A stretch of DNA of 64,000 nt, taken from Flavobacteriales bacterium (GTDB lineage: Bacteria; Bacteroidota; Bacteroidia; Flavobacteriales_F; PHOS-HE28). Under the pieces are notes generated by a model, which was not told the DNA's origin, ran no database searches, and saw only the letters and a list, made by a program, of their open reading frames with translations. Shown piece by piece: positions 8,891 to 17,693 of this stretch (positions are counted from its first letter, which is position 1; the number at the start of each line of letters is the position of its first letter). The stretch lies in assembly GCA_016703005.1 (NCBI GenBank), contig JADJCX010000033.1:310001-374000 (forward strand). Direction: 5' to 3'. Both the position numbers and the translations under genes were made by a program.

Positions 8891-9406
8891 CTACAGGTAT
8901 CGTTCGCGGATAACCCCGGCGTGGTGCACCGCGTGCCCTGCGATGATCCAGCCCAAAGCGCGCACGCTCACGTTCTGACCGTTCGCCGTGCCCTGACGCA
9001 GCAACATGTCCGGACTGAAGCTCTCGAAGAGCTTCTCGGTCGAACTGCGGACGATGTCATGTTCCTCCAACAGATCCGCCACGCTGCGACGCTCCGTGCT
9101 GCTGCTTGCCACGTATTCGTTCTCGTCGAACCCGGGAAGCTCCGTGCCGTCCTGTCGGGCGAAGCGCATGGCACGGTATGCGAACACGCGCTCGCTATCG
9201 ATCAGATGTTGCAGGATATCCTTGATCGTCCACTTTCCTTCGGCGTAGCGGTATTCGGCCTTATCGGCCCTTACACCCTCCACGGTTTTGTGCAGGAGCG
9301 CGGATGCATGGCCGAGGGCATGGTGTATGCTCACCCCATCGGCACGCTGGATGTAGTTCAAATAGTACGACGCGGCTTCGTCCGGGCCGGGTTTGCTGCT
9401 GGGCAT
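8891..9406 (-). CDS. DinB-family protein
   Basis: A 171-residue four-helix-bundle protein of the DinB/YfiT superfamily. Three histidines in the expected positions can form the metal site: His in KDILQHLIDSERVF, and the pair in IIAGHAVHHAGVIRERYL near the C-terminus. Members act as metal-dependent thiol transferases or have unknown roles. It is transcribed with the DUF962 gene 4 bases downstream, so the two are probably one unit. The subfamily resembles the DinB proteins found in many Bacteroidota; the substrate is unknown. Confidence 0.9.
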   Translation of the reverse strand: MPSSKPGPDEAASYYLNYIQRADGVSIHHALGHASALLHKTVEGVRADKAEYRYAEGKWTIKDILQHLIDSERVFAYRAMRFARQDGTELPGFDENEYVASSSTERRSVADLLEEHDIVRSSTEKLFESFSPDMLLRQGTANGQNVSVRALGWIIAGHAVHHAGVIRERYL

Positions 9407-9447
9407 GGTCTTCGGTTAAGGCGCACCAAGGTGCGGTCCCGCCGGGA

Positions 9448-10689
9448 TCATTCCAAAATGATCCGCAAGGCAGTCGCGCTGTTCACCGGAACAAGTCGCG
9501 CAACGAACGCCCCGTGAAGATCTTCAGGAAGCGGGATCGTCGTAGTGGCCGACGAATGCTTCAAGGCGTGCTGAAATACAACGCGTCCGCTCACGTCCAA
9601 AAGTGTCAACACCGCAGGGCTGGGGCAATGCGAGATCCGCACACCCCGACCGGTCTGCGTGATCGAAATGGCGACCGGCGCTGCGGATACCTGTGGAGGA
9701 ACCCCGAGTACCGCGCTAGTTGCAAGCCTCATGGTTATGGGCAGGTGATCGCTCATGTAGTAAAGCTTTCGCAGGATGTGATACGGCGTTTGGAGGGTAC
9801 TGCACCCGGTAATGTTCCCGTTCCAGCAGGTTCCGCTATTTCCCAACGGTCGGTATGATCCGGGCACCATTTGCAGGCTGGCCCCGCCATTCACCATGTC
9901 GTCGCTGATCAGCAGCATGTCGAACCGATCGTCCAATCCTCCGCCCGCACCATCGCCGAAAAGGGTGTTCACCCGCGTGCTTTGGGTATGGATATCGGCG
10001 AACCCCGATCCACTCCAGTTGGATCCCTCAAGGTCGAGCGGATCAGCGATCTGGATATCGCCGGCAGGCGCCAGTAGTGTGGTAAATGCCGGTTCAGTGC
10101 CGGTGTAAATGTTGAAGTCGCCTCCGATGATCACTTGCCGACCGGCCGGTAGTGTTGCCAAGTGGTCCCAAAGTGTTTGGGCCATGTCCGTGCGATCGTC
10201 GATGTCCGGCTGGCTGTTGCTCGCTTTCAAATGCAGCGCGCATAAAGTGAGGAAGGTGGTGTCGCCTTGGAAGATCCCGTTATCGCGCAGATACAAGGTG
10301 TACACATTGATGTCCCTGACGTCCGTGTACAACAACATCTGGTCCCGAAGGCCCAGTTTGTTGTGGTCATAGAAAATGGTTTGCGCCAACTTGATGGTCG
10401 CCCAAGGTGCACTTTGCTGCGGCACGAAAGCGGCCATGCTGAACCGATCGACCCCGCTCGTGTTCAGCGCTTCATCCAGAACCAATTGAGCAGCGGCAGC
10501 GGTATGGATCTCTTCGGCAATGAGCAGGTCCACCGGATGCCATGCAAGTATTCCGGCCAGCGTATCAACCTTGCCGAACGGGTTCGGATCAGGGAAGTTG
10601 AGCAGGTTGTAGCTCATCACCCGAAGCGTATCCTGAGCGCGCGCTACACTGGTAATGGCGAAGGCGAGGACAGTGATGTAGCGGAGCAC
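9448..10689 (-). CDS. Secreted endonuclease/exonuclease/phosphatase family protein with T9SS sorting domain
   Basis: GTG at 10689 is preferred because it starts a clean signal peptide (LRYITVLAFAITSVARAQ); a TTG at 10716 is in frame upstream. Residues of about 20-330 form an EEP domain with all core motifs: MSYNLLNFPDP, LLIAEEI, GGDFNIYTG and the catalytic YYMSDHLPI. The last about 80 residues are a beta-sandwich sorting domain (LTLLDVSGRVVF, ending ALRIILE), so it is probably exported by T9SS. It could degrade extracellular DNA or hydrolyse phosphoesters. It is the last gene of the minus-strand operon and starts just after the YdcF-like stop. Confidence 0.85.
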   Translation of the reverse strand: MLRYITVLAFAITSVARAQDTLRVMSYNLLNFPDPNPFGKVDTLAGILAWHPVDLLIAEEIHTAAAAQLVLDEALNTSGVDRFSMAAFVPQQSAPWATIKLAQTIFYDHNKLGLRDQMLLYTDVRDINVYTLYLRDNGIFQGDTTFLTLCALHLKASNSQPDIDDRTDMAQTLWDHLATLPAGRQVIIGGDFNIYTGTEPAFTTLLAPAGDIQIADPLDLEGSNWSGSGFADIHTQSTRVNTLFGDGAGGGLDDRFDMLLISDDMVNGGASLQMVPGSYRPLGNSGTCWNGNITGCSTLQTPYHILRKLYYMSDHLPITMRLATSAVLGVPPQVSAAPVAISITQTGRGVRISHCPSPAVLTLLDVSGRVVFQHALKHSSATTTIPLPEDLHGAFVARLVPVNSATALRIILE

Positions 10690-10717
10690 GATATTGTTCG
10701 GTGGGCGGGGCAGCAAG

Positions 10718-11650
10718 TTACCGGACCACTTCCACCGCCCGGGCTTCTTGGCTCCCGGCGATCTCCTTCAGCATCAGGTACCAACCTTTCTTCGACTTCC
10801 ACCAACCGCTCTCCGGGCATTCCGGGTCGGGTATGGAGATCACACCGACGGAGACATCGTCCCCCAGTGCTTCCTTGTATAGCGCACGTGATCTGCGAGC
10901 ATGCACTCCGAGGGTAACAACATCGAGCGCCGTGATCCCCTTTCCGTTCAAGTGGAACGCCAATGTTGATGCATTGGCCCATGATCGACTGATGGGGTCG
11001 CCACCGGCAGGCACCGGTGTGATAGCCGTGCCCGAGATGCCGGTCCCTTCAAGGATATGCGCACTATGTTCAGCATAGGTCAGATCACCATCGCGTGAGG
11101 AACTGTCGGGCGAAACGATGCGGATACGTATGCCGAGTTCATGAGCGCTGATCCCATCGAACCGCAGTGAGTGGATGAACACGGAAGGTGGCCCTGGTTG
11201 GGGATATTGCGGGTCGGCGATGATGCGAAGGTCAGTAAGAGCAACGCTGTGATCGACCCCATGGGTCGTGATCCGATCGGTCATGGGTACATGGAGCAGC
11301 GTATCCTCACCGGACTTCACCACGGCGCTGCAACCCGGCAACCCGGCCAAACCGATCTCGAAGCCTTTCGCCGTGTTCGGCAGACCGGAAACATCAAGTC
11401 GATCGCCGGGTGCCAGGTAGTAGGCGAAGGGTCGGGTGGTTCCAGTTGTGTAAATGCGCTCATAGCCGCCGGTCGTAAAGAGCCTTGCAGCTTGCTCAAT
11501 GGCGTCATCGTCCATCCAGCCTTCCACCACCAGCACTTTGCCTCCGCTGCGTTCGGTGATCGCGAGCCATGGATGTGCGAAGAACAGCAGCACCAAGCCA
11601 ACAACACTCACCACTACCAGCGTGAACAATATCCTTCTCATCCACTTCAT
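10718..11650 (-). CDS. YdcF/ElyC-like (DUF218) protein with an internal insertion
   Basis: A 310-residue protein with one N-terminal membrane anchor (residues 5-25). KVLVVEGWMDDDAIEQAAR followed by GYERIYTTG resembles the first half of DUF218/YdcF proteins. The second half resumes around DVVTLGVHARRSRALYKEA and ends near the C-terminus. Between them, residues of about 75-215 form a beta-rich segment that could be a carbohydrate-binding module (FIHSLRFDG, LAFHLNGKG). DUF218 proteins act in envelope metabolism. The start overlaps the upstream TPR remnant (ATGA). The family assignment is moderate and the insertion role is inferred. Confidence 0.55.
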   Translation of the reverse strand: MKWMRRILFTLVVVSVVGLVLLFFAHPWLAITERSGGKVLVVEGWMDDDAIEQAARLFTTGGYERIYTTGTTRPFAYYLAPGDRLDVSGLPNTAKGFEIGLAGLPGCSAVVKSGEDTLLHVPMTDRITTHGVDHSVALTDLRIIADPQYPQPGPPSVFIHSLRFDGISAHELGIRIRIVSPDSSSRDGDLTYAEHSAHILEGTGISGTAITPVPAGGDPISRSWANASTLAFHLNGKGITALDVVTLGVHARRSRALYKEALGDDVSVGVISIPDPECPESGWWKSKKGWYLMLKEIAGSQEARAVEVVR

Positions 11651-11884
11651 TCGAACGCCTCCATCAAGGTGTTGCGCAACTCGTTCAACTCTCCGCGCGC
11701 TTTTCGATCAGCGTTCACCAAGCATTGCAGCATGCCCGCTTCACAAGCCGCAACAGCTTCCATCGTTCGCCCAACATCTGCAAGCTAAACGCTTGTGTTC
11801 AAGGGCTATAGCGTATCGCAGGAACACATCGTGAGGTTCTTCGGCAAGCATGGCTTGCAACTGCGTCATCCGGTCGGTGCTCAT
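11647..11884 (-). pseudogene. Remnant of a small TPR-type protein
   Basis: The first 34 codons read MSTDRMTQLQAMLAEEPHD then FLRYAIALEHKRLA, the start of a common about 100-residue Bacteroidota TPR protein. The frame then closes, but one base over it continues as LADVGRTMEAVAACEAG through to ELNELRNTLMEAFE, and its TGA overlaps the YdcF start (ATGA). Compared with the usual family, about 30 central residues are absent and one base is out of phase, so this looks like a deletion plus frameshift. It lies 7 bases after fbpC. I judge it non-functional as written. Confidence 0.6.
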
Positions 11885-11891
11885 TGAGTGA

Positions 11892-12575
11892 TCAATGAAG
11901 AACAGGAGAGGCACCCTGTTGAAGCACCGAACCGTTGCTCATTTCCACGATGCGATCGGCAATGTGCGCGGCGTCCTGCGCATCGTGACTAACGATCACT
12001 GCCGTCATGCCCAGCCGCTTCAATAGGTGTTTCACTTCGCTGCGTACGGTTGATCGCGTGGCGCTGTCGAGATCGCTGAACGGCTCGTCCATCAGCAGCA
12101 GTTTGGGCTTTCGTGCCAGCGACCGGGCAATGGCCACGCGCTGTTGTTGGCCGCCGCTGAGCTGATGCGGATAGCGGTCCCCGAGTTCTTCCAGCCCGAG
12201 CAGTTCAAGGTGTTCCTCTACCACTTTGTTCCTTTCGGACTTGTCGAGATGCCGGAGCCCGAAGGCGATATTCCGCTGGACCGTTAGGTGCGGGAACAAA
12301 GCATGGCCTTGGAACACGTATCCCACAGGACGGTCTTCGGTGGGCACCATACGACCCGGGCTACTGAGGACAGCGCCATCAAGCAGAATGGTTCCGGCAG
12401 TGGGTACCTCCAGGCCCGCGATCAACCGCAGCAATGTGCTTTTACCGCAACCGCTGGGACCGGTCAGAACAAGGATCTCGTGCGCATCGACGCCGATGCC
12501 AGCAGATCGAAGCACAGGCTTTCCGTTCGGGTACGAGAAAGAAAGCCCTGTGATCCGAAGTAATGCGTTGCTCAT
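11892..12575 (-). CDS. fbpC: Iron(III) ABC transporter ATP-binding protein
   Basis: A 227-residue ABC ATPase starting at ATG 12575 (the frame is open further upstream into the permease gene). It has Walker A GPSGCGKST, a Q-loop in YVFQGHALF, signature LSGGQQQRVAIARS, Walker B LLLMDEPFSDLD, and the H-switch in VSHD. It lacks the about 100-residue C-terminal regulatory domain of longer FbpC/PotA proteins. With the adjacent double permease and FbpA-type binding protein it forms a ferric-iron (or related) importer. The gene is intact, whereas its partners carry lesions. Confidence 0.88.
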   Translation of the reverse strand: MSNALLRITGLSFSYPNGKPVLRSAGIGVDAHEILVLTGPSGCGKSTLLRLIAGLEVPTAGTILLDGAVLSSPGRMVPTEDRPVGYVFQGHALFPHLTVQRNIAFGLRHLDKSERNKVVEEHLELLGLEELGDRYPHQLSGGQQQRVAIARSLARKPKLLLMDEPFSDLDSATRSTVRSEVKHLLKRLGMTAVIVSHDAQDAAHIADRIVEMSNGSVLQQGASPVLH

Positions 12576-14140
12576 TGGCGGGGCCGTCCATGAAGGCGGT
12601 CGAGCGCCAACACGGGAACCAGTGCGCAAAGTACGATCGCTAAGGCTGGTAGGGCAGCCTCACGTACCTGCTCGATCCGTGTGTAGCGATGTACCGACGT
12701 GCTCAGCGTATCGAAGTCGAACGGTCGCATGATCAGCGTGAGCGGGAGTTCCTTCATCACCTCAAGCACGACCAACAGGACCGCGGCGATGAGCGCTGGG
12801 CGGAGCAGGGCAGGTTCACGCTGAAGAACGGCGCATGGGAGGCCCCCAAGGAGCGTGCGGACTCATCTAGTGCTATGGATTGTTGTGCAAGGCCAGCATT
12901 GATGGGTTGGGCGGCGACCGCGAGGAACCGCACGCTGAACGCATATACAAGCAGGGGCAGGGTGCCGATCATCATCAGCCTGCTGCTTATGCCCATGGTC
13001 GCGAGTTGTGTATCAAGGCCACCAGCCAAGCCCATTACGCCCACGGCGATAACGGCCCCTGGAACGACGTAACCCAGCCGCGCCAACCAAGACAACCAGC
13101 CACGTTGCCTTTGCGAAGCGCTCACTCCATGCCAGGACCAACGCGATGAGCAACGTAATAGCCGCGGCCCATGCGCCCACATGAAGGGTGTTCATGGTCG
13201 CAATGCCCAGTTCGGATATGAGGCTCATATTCACCACGTCGACGGCATCACGGATCAACACTCCAATGGGCAACGCGCTGCTGAAGAAGAACAACAGGAT
13301 GCAAGCGGCAATGACCAACCAACGCTGTTTTCCGCACAATGCGGTCCGCTTCATGGGGCGATGGTCCGCGTTGCGCAAGCCCTTTCGGCGCAACATCCGT
13401 TCGGTGATCAACAAGGTGGCCACCAAGACCAGCAATACAGTTGCCAGCCGCATTGCGCTGCCCTGATCGTAAAGCCCTCCCCAGCTGCGGAAGATGCCCG
13501 TTGTGAGCGTCGCAGCACCGTAGTGTTTCACTGCCCCGTAGTCGTTCAATGATTCCATGCAGACCAGAACCGCCCCGCCGACGATCGCTGGTCTTGCCAA
13601 GGGCAGGGCGATCGCTACAAAGCGCCGGAACGGTGAAGCGCCCAACGTTCTTGACGCTTCGAACGCATCCGTAAGACCTCCGCTGAACGCTGCACGTGCG
13701 GGCAGATACACGTAAGGGAAGAGCACTACTGCCAACACGATGCATAGGCCGGGCAGGTTCATGATGTCCATGCGCACTCCGAGGAGATCGTTGAATGCCA
13801 AGCTCCACGTGCCCGTCGCACCGAGTACGCCCGCATAGGCCAACGCGCTGATGTAGGTGGGCAGCGCCAGCGGCAACACGAAGGCCCAACTGAAGAACCG
13901 ACGGCCCGGAAAATCGAACATCGCAATACACCATGCGCTGCCCACGCCCAGTAACGTGGCCAGCGTTACAGTGCCCGCCAGCAGTATGAGGGTCCCGGCA
14001 AGATGCTGCCAGAGGAAAGCACCGCCGACGTAATCCCATTGAGGAGCAGTGATGTGGAAGGGTGCCACCAGAACAACCAGTATAGGAAGGCACAGCAACA
14101 ATGCTGCAATTGCGGCAATGATGCTGAGCGCGCGCGTCAT
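12572..14140 (-). pseudogene. fbpB: Iron(III) ABC transporter double permease, two frameshifts
   Basis: The full locus spans 1569 bases, the size of a fused FbpB permease with about 12 membrane segments. 14140 to about 13100 encodes the first half (EAA loop EASRTLGASPFRRFVAIALPLARPAIVGG). The frame then moves +1 to encode GYVVPGAVIAVGVMGLAGGL through LDESARSLGASHAPFFSVNLP. Near 12808-12810 one G is missing from a run, which would restore PLLRPAL; the last 60 codons return to the original frame. The two shifts compensate exactly, so the C-terminus is conserved. Either the gene is broken or two indel errors remain in the assembly. Confidence 0.8.
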
Positions 14141-14288
14141 AGTGAATGGAAGGCCGGTTGGCTATGCATCGGGCCGGGACTGGAACCCATCACTTCCAGC
14201 CCGCTTCGCCCATGACTTTCACGGCCTCGGCGTTGAACTCGTCAAGCTTACTCAGCTCAAGACTGTCCTGCACCAACGTGCCGAAAGC

Positions 14289-15236
14289 CTACAAGGCGGG
14301 TGCAGCAGCCACACCGGATTTCACAGGGAATTCCATGTTGCCTTCGGCGAAAACGCGTTGCGCAACATCGCTGCTCAGGAACTCGATGAGCTTGATCGCG
14401 TTCTCCTTGTTATTCGCGTGCCGCGCAACGCCCGCACCGCTAACGTTCACATGTGTTCCAGTGGATCCGCCCAGGCCCGGGTATGACACGGCGATCACAT
14501 CTCTTGCTTTCTGCTTTGCACTTGTGGTGTCCGTCAGCAGCTTGCCGATGTAGTAGCTGTTCACCAGTGCCACTTCGCCCAAGCCTTCTCCAATAGCCAG
14601 CATCTGGTCGGTATCCCCGCCTTTTGGGTCGCGGGCCATATTGGCCACGATGCCTTTGCACCAATCCAAGGTCTTTTCACGGCCGAAGTGCGCGATCATG
14701 GCGGCTACAAGGCTCTGGTTGTACGTGTTCTCGCTGCTGCGCACCAACAACTTGCCCTTGAAGCGCGGGCCAGTGAGCGCATCGTAGCTCGCTACTTCCG
14801 TTGGCTTCACCCTGTTCTTGTCGTAGGCGATCACGCGGGCGCGCATGCTCAGGCCGTACCAATTGTGTTCAGCGTCGCGCAAGTGCTTTGGAACATTCGC
14901 ATCCAGCACTTCGCTCCGCACGGGTTGAAGGAAACCAGCTTGTTTGCACAGACCCAAGCGACCGGCATCGCTGGTGAGGATCACATCGGCTTGGCTATTG
15001 GGGCCTTCAGCCGCAAGCCGGGAGAGCAATTGGTCATCGTCGGCGTCGATCACGCGCACCGCGATCCCTGTGGCCTCCTCGAAATCGGCGAAGAGCTGTT
15101 TGTCCACATCATAGTGGCGATGGCTGTACACGTTCACAACCTGAGGTTCAGGCACGTTACCGACCGGTTCGGGTTGTGTTCCGCATGCAGCGATGAGGGC
15201 GGCGAGCGCAACGGGGAAGTGGAAGTTCTTGAACAA
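14289..15236 (-). CDS. fbpA: Iron(III) ABC transporter substrate-binding lipoprotein, in-frame amber near the end
   Basis: TTG start at 15236, lipoprotein leader (LAALIAACG), then an extracellular solute-binding domain of the FbpA type (VVNVYSHRHYDVDKQLF; SSENTYNQSLVAAMI; LVNSYYIGKL with the YY iron-ligand-like pair). The frame stops at TAG 14289-14291 (codon 316). Reading through that codon continues in the same frame as AFGTLVQDSLELSKLDEF to GEAGWK and a TGA at 14190, the normal family C-terminus. A single A-to-T change of a Lys AAG would explain it. The truncated product loses about 32 residues. First gene of the operon. Confidence 0.85.
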   Translation of the reverse strand: MFKNFHFPVALAALIAACGTQPEPVGNVPEPQVVNVYSHRHYDVDKQLFADFEEATGIAVRVIDADDDQLLSRLAAEGPNSQADVILTSDAGRLGLCKQAGFLQPVRSEVLDANVPKHLRDAEHNWYGLSMRARVIAYDKNRVKPTEVASYDALTGPRFKGKLLVRSSENTYNQSLVAAMIAHFGREKTLDWCKGIVANMARDPKGGDTDQMLAIGEGLGEVALVNSYYIGKLLTDTTSAKQKARDVIAVSYPGLGGSTGTHVNVSGAGVARHANNKENAIKLIEFLSSDVAQRVFAEGNMEFPVKSGVAAAPAL

Positions 15237-15408
15237 GATCTGTTGTTATATGGGGCGAAACTATCCCCGGCGATGGTGGTATGGAATACTGCGATCATGG
15301 TATTCTGGCCCGGTACGGGAACAACGTCTGCTGGGCCGGGAGCAGATCCGCGTTGACTTGTCCACGGACCATGCGAACCCGACGGGGGGGCGTGCGTATC
15401 AAGCCCGT

Positions 15409-16428
15409 ATGAAGTCGCTTACCCAACCCTTCACCAAACTGGCTTGTATCTTGGCAGCTACGGCCACTGCCTTTGCGTTCGTTGAGCAATCTGCGGTTGT
15501 TCCGGTGCTGCTCTGCATGGCCTATGGAGCCCTGTGCATCGAATTCAGGACCCATACCGGCTACGTCCAGTTCATTCTGATGGTATTGGTGGGTGCAGCG
15601 ATCGGTCTTTCGTTGGACATGCGGTACGGTTCGGCCCCCCTGACCACAACGGCAACCGTGCTCAGTGCCTTGGCCACGGTGTTGCGTCAGGCGTTCATGC
15701 AGCGGTTCACGTACGTACGCTATCTCTTGTTCGAGCCGGTGCTGATGATCTTGGCGATCGGCTGTCAGGTGGCAGCCATGGTCTCAACGGCCTTCACTTG
15801 GGATCTGTGGTTGCTCCCGTTCCTGCCCATAGTCTCCGCCGGTGTGCTCGTGGCGAACTATGCCTACGACGGCATGGTGATGAAGCGCCGAACACAATTC
15901 GGCTACCGCATCCAGGTCGGCCAGCCGGCCCCGGCCATTGAACTCCCCGATCAGGACGGCACCCTTGTGCAACTTGCTGCTTATCGCGATCTGCACCCTG
16001 TGCTCTTGATCTTTGTGCGGGGTGATTGGTGCCCCGGTTGCCATATGATGTTGCGCACCTACGAACGCAACCGCGAGGTGTTCCTCCGCAAGGGTGTGCA
16101 TGTGCTGGCCATCGGGCCCGATAGCATAGATGTGAACAAGGACATGGTCGAGCGCCTCGGGGTAGGGTACAAGTTGCTCAGTGATCATGAGCAGCGCGTA
16201 AGCCGCCAGTTCGGTGTGGTATACAACAATCCGCTACTCGAACATGGCCTCGACTATGCTCAGGGCATTCCGTTGCCGGCGTCCTTCCTCGTGGACAAGA
16301 AGGGAGTTATCCGCTACGTAAGCCGTCCTGATCGTGTGGGCGAATTCCTGAACCCCGAACTCATTTTCGGTGTGCTGGAAAGCATGCCCGACACAGCCAG
16401 CGAAGCATGGGTGCAGAAACGGGCCTGA
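15409..16428 (+). CDS. Membrane protein with AhpC/TSA-type peroxiredoxin-like domain
   Basis: ATG 15409 is chosen because the hydrophobic part starts there; the in-frame extension upstream overlaps the fbpA start on the other strand. Residues 1-165 carry about five to six membrane segments. Residues of about 175-320 are a thioredoxin-fold domain beginning VGQPAPAIELPDQDG with redox site RGDWCPGCHMMLRTY, a conserved LLSDHEQRVSRQFGV segment and a cis-Pro-type PLPASFLVDKKG motif. It probably reduces peroxides or envelope thiols at the inner membrane. The end overlaps the next gene by 22 bp, suggesting coupling to the phosphatase. Confidence 0.75.
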   Translation: MKSLTQPFTKLACILAATATAFAFVEQSAVVPVLLCMAYGALCIEFRTHTGYVQFILMVLVGAAIGLSLDMRYGSAPLTTTATVLSALATVLRQAFMQRFTYVRYLLFEPVLMILAIGCQVAAMVSTAFTWDLWLLPFLPIVSAGVLVANYAYDGMVMKRRTQFGYRIQVGQPAPAIELPDQDGTLVQLAAYRDLHPVLLIFVRGDWCPGCHMMLRTYERNREVFLRKGVHVLAIGPDSIDVNKDMVERLGVGYKLLSDHEQRVSRQFGVVYNNPLLEHGLDYAQGIPLPASFLVDKKGVIRYVSRPDRVGEFLNPELIFGVLESMPDTASEAWVQKRA

Positions 16429-17693
16429 TCTGGATCGTCCTGTCGGTTGTCCTGTTGCTCTCAACCGTGGGACTGGGTTTCGCCTATCGCCGTGCGCAAG
16501 AGACCACGGCAACCTTGACGAACGACTTGAGCGCTTACGCGCAGGTCATCGAGGGCAGCAACGATGCAGTGCTGGTGATCGATTTCGTTGATGGAAGGAT
16601 CCTGCGGACGAATACCAGGGCCGCTGGTTTGCTCGGTCACACCAAGGAACGGCTGTTGGCCCTTACCGTATTCGATCTGCACGCGCCGGAGCATTTGGCA
16701 CAAAGCGCTATGCGTATTGCCGATGCATGGGAGAAGAAGGGGACCGTGTATTCGGACATTCCGTTCCGTTCCGCAACAGGCGACACCATTGCCGTTGAGT
16801 GCAGTACCACCGTTACCTATCATGGAGAGCGACCGGCCGTGGTGCTCTTCGCACGCGACATACGGGAGCGGTTGCAGTTGCAGCGCGCGGTGGAGGAGCA
16901 ACAGCACCTGGTGCGCAGCAAGAGCGACGAGGTGCTCGCGAGCCTCCGGTATGCCAGCACGATCCAGTATGCCTTGCTTCCCACCGAAAATGCACTGCGC
17001 TCCTTGTTCAGCGATGCGTTCGTCCTGTTCAAACCGCGCGACATTGTCAGTGGTGATTTCCACTGGACAGCGCGCGTTGGTGACACCGTACTTGTCGCGG
17101 TCGCCGACTGCACAGGCCACGGTGTCCCGGGCGCATTCCTCAGCGTGATCGGCAATTCACTGCTGCGCAGCATCGTGCTCGAACAAGGCATTACCGACCC
17201 AGCCTCCGTGCTAGGCCGATTGCGTGAAGGGATCGTTCAGGCTTTGCGCGGACCGGAACAAGGAACGCACTTACGCGACGGCATGGACATCGCGTTGGTA
17301 GCTGTGGATCTGCGCACGCGTGCGGCCCGTTTCGCCGGTGCCATGAACCCCTTGTATGTGATCCGCAGGGTAGGGGACGCCCAGGAGCCGATCGAAACCA
17401 AAGGCGATCGGCTGCCGATCGGGTTCATCGATGGAATGGCCAAAGCGTTCACCACCCATTCAATGCAGTTGCTCCCGGGCGACAACCTGTACATGTTCTC
17501 CGATGGTTTTGCGGATCAGTTCGGCGGCGCCGAAGGCAAGAAGATCAAACCGGTCGGGTTCAAGCGCCTGTTGCTGGAAACCAGCAACCACGACATGGCG
17601 CAACAGCGGTCGGCCTTGGACAAGGCCTTCAGCGATTGGAAGATCGACCACGACCAAGTGGACGATGTTCTGCTGGTAGGATTACAGGTCTGA
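16407..17693 (+). CDS. PAS domain SpoIIE-family (PP2C-type) protein phosphatase
   Basis: A 428-residue protein with one N-terminal membrane segment (residues 8-26), a PAS domain (about 45-155: GSNDAVLVIDFVDGRI, FARDIRERLQ), a short coiled coil, then a SpoIIE/PP2C-type phosphatase domain (about 200-428). Metal-binding acidic motifs are present: SGDFHW, VADCTGHGVPGAFLS, DGMDIALVAVD, FSDGFADQFGG and DDVLLVG. It probably dephosphorylates an anti-sigma antagonist or similar regulator in response to a signal sensed by the PAS domain. The 22-bp overlap with the redox-domain gene suggests a redox-linked output; that is inference. Confidence 0.88.
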   Translation: MGAETGLIWIVLSVVLLLSTVGLGFAYRRAQETTATLTNDLSAYAQVIEGSNDAVLVIDFVDGRILRTNTRAAGLLGHTKERLLALTVFDLHAPEHLAQSAMRIADAWEKKGTVYSDIPFRSATGDTIAVECSTTVTYHGERPAVVLFARDIRERLQLQRAVEEQQHLVRSKSDEVLASLRYASTIQYALLPTENALRSLFSDAFVLFKPRDIVSGDFHWTARVGDTVLVAVADCTGHGVPGAFLSVIGNSLLRSIVLEQGITDPASVLGRLREGIVQALRGPEQGTHLRDGMDIALVAVDLRTRAARFAGAMNPLYVIRRVGDAQEPIETKGDRLPIGFIDGMAKAFTTHSMQLLPGDNLYMFSDGFADQFGGAEGKKIKPVGFKRLLLETSNHDMAQQRSALDKAFSDWKIDHDQVDDVLLVGLQV

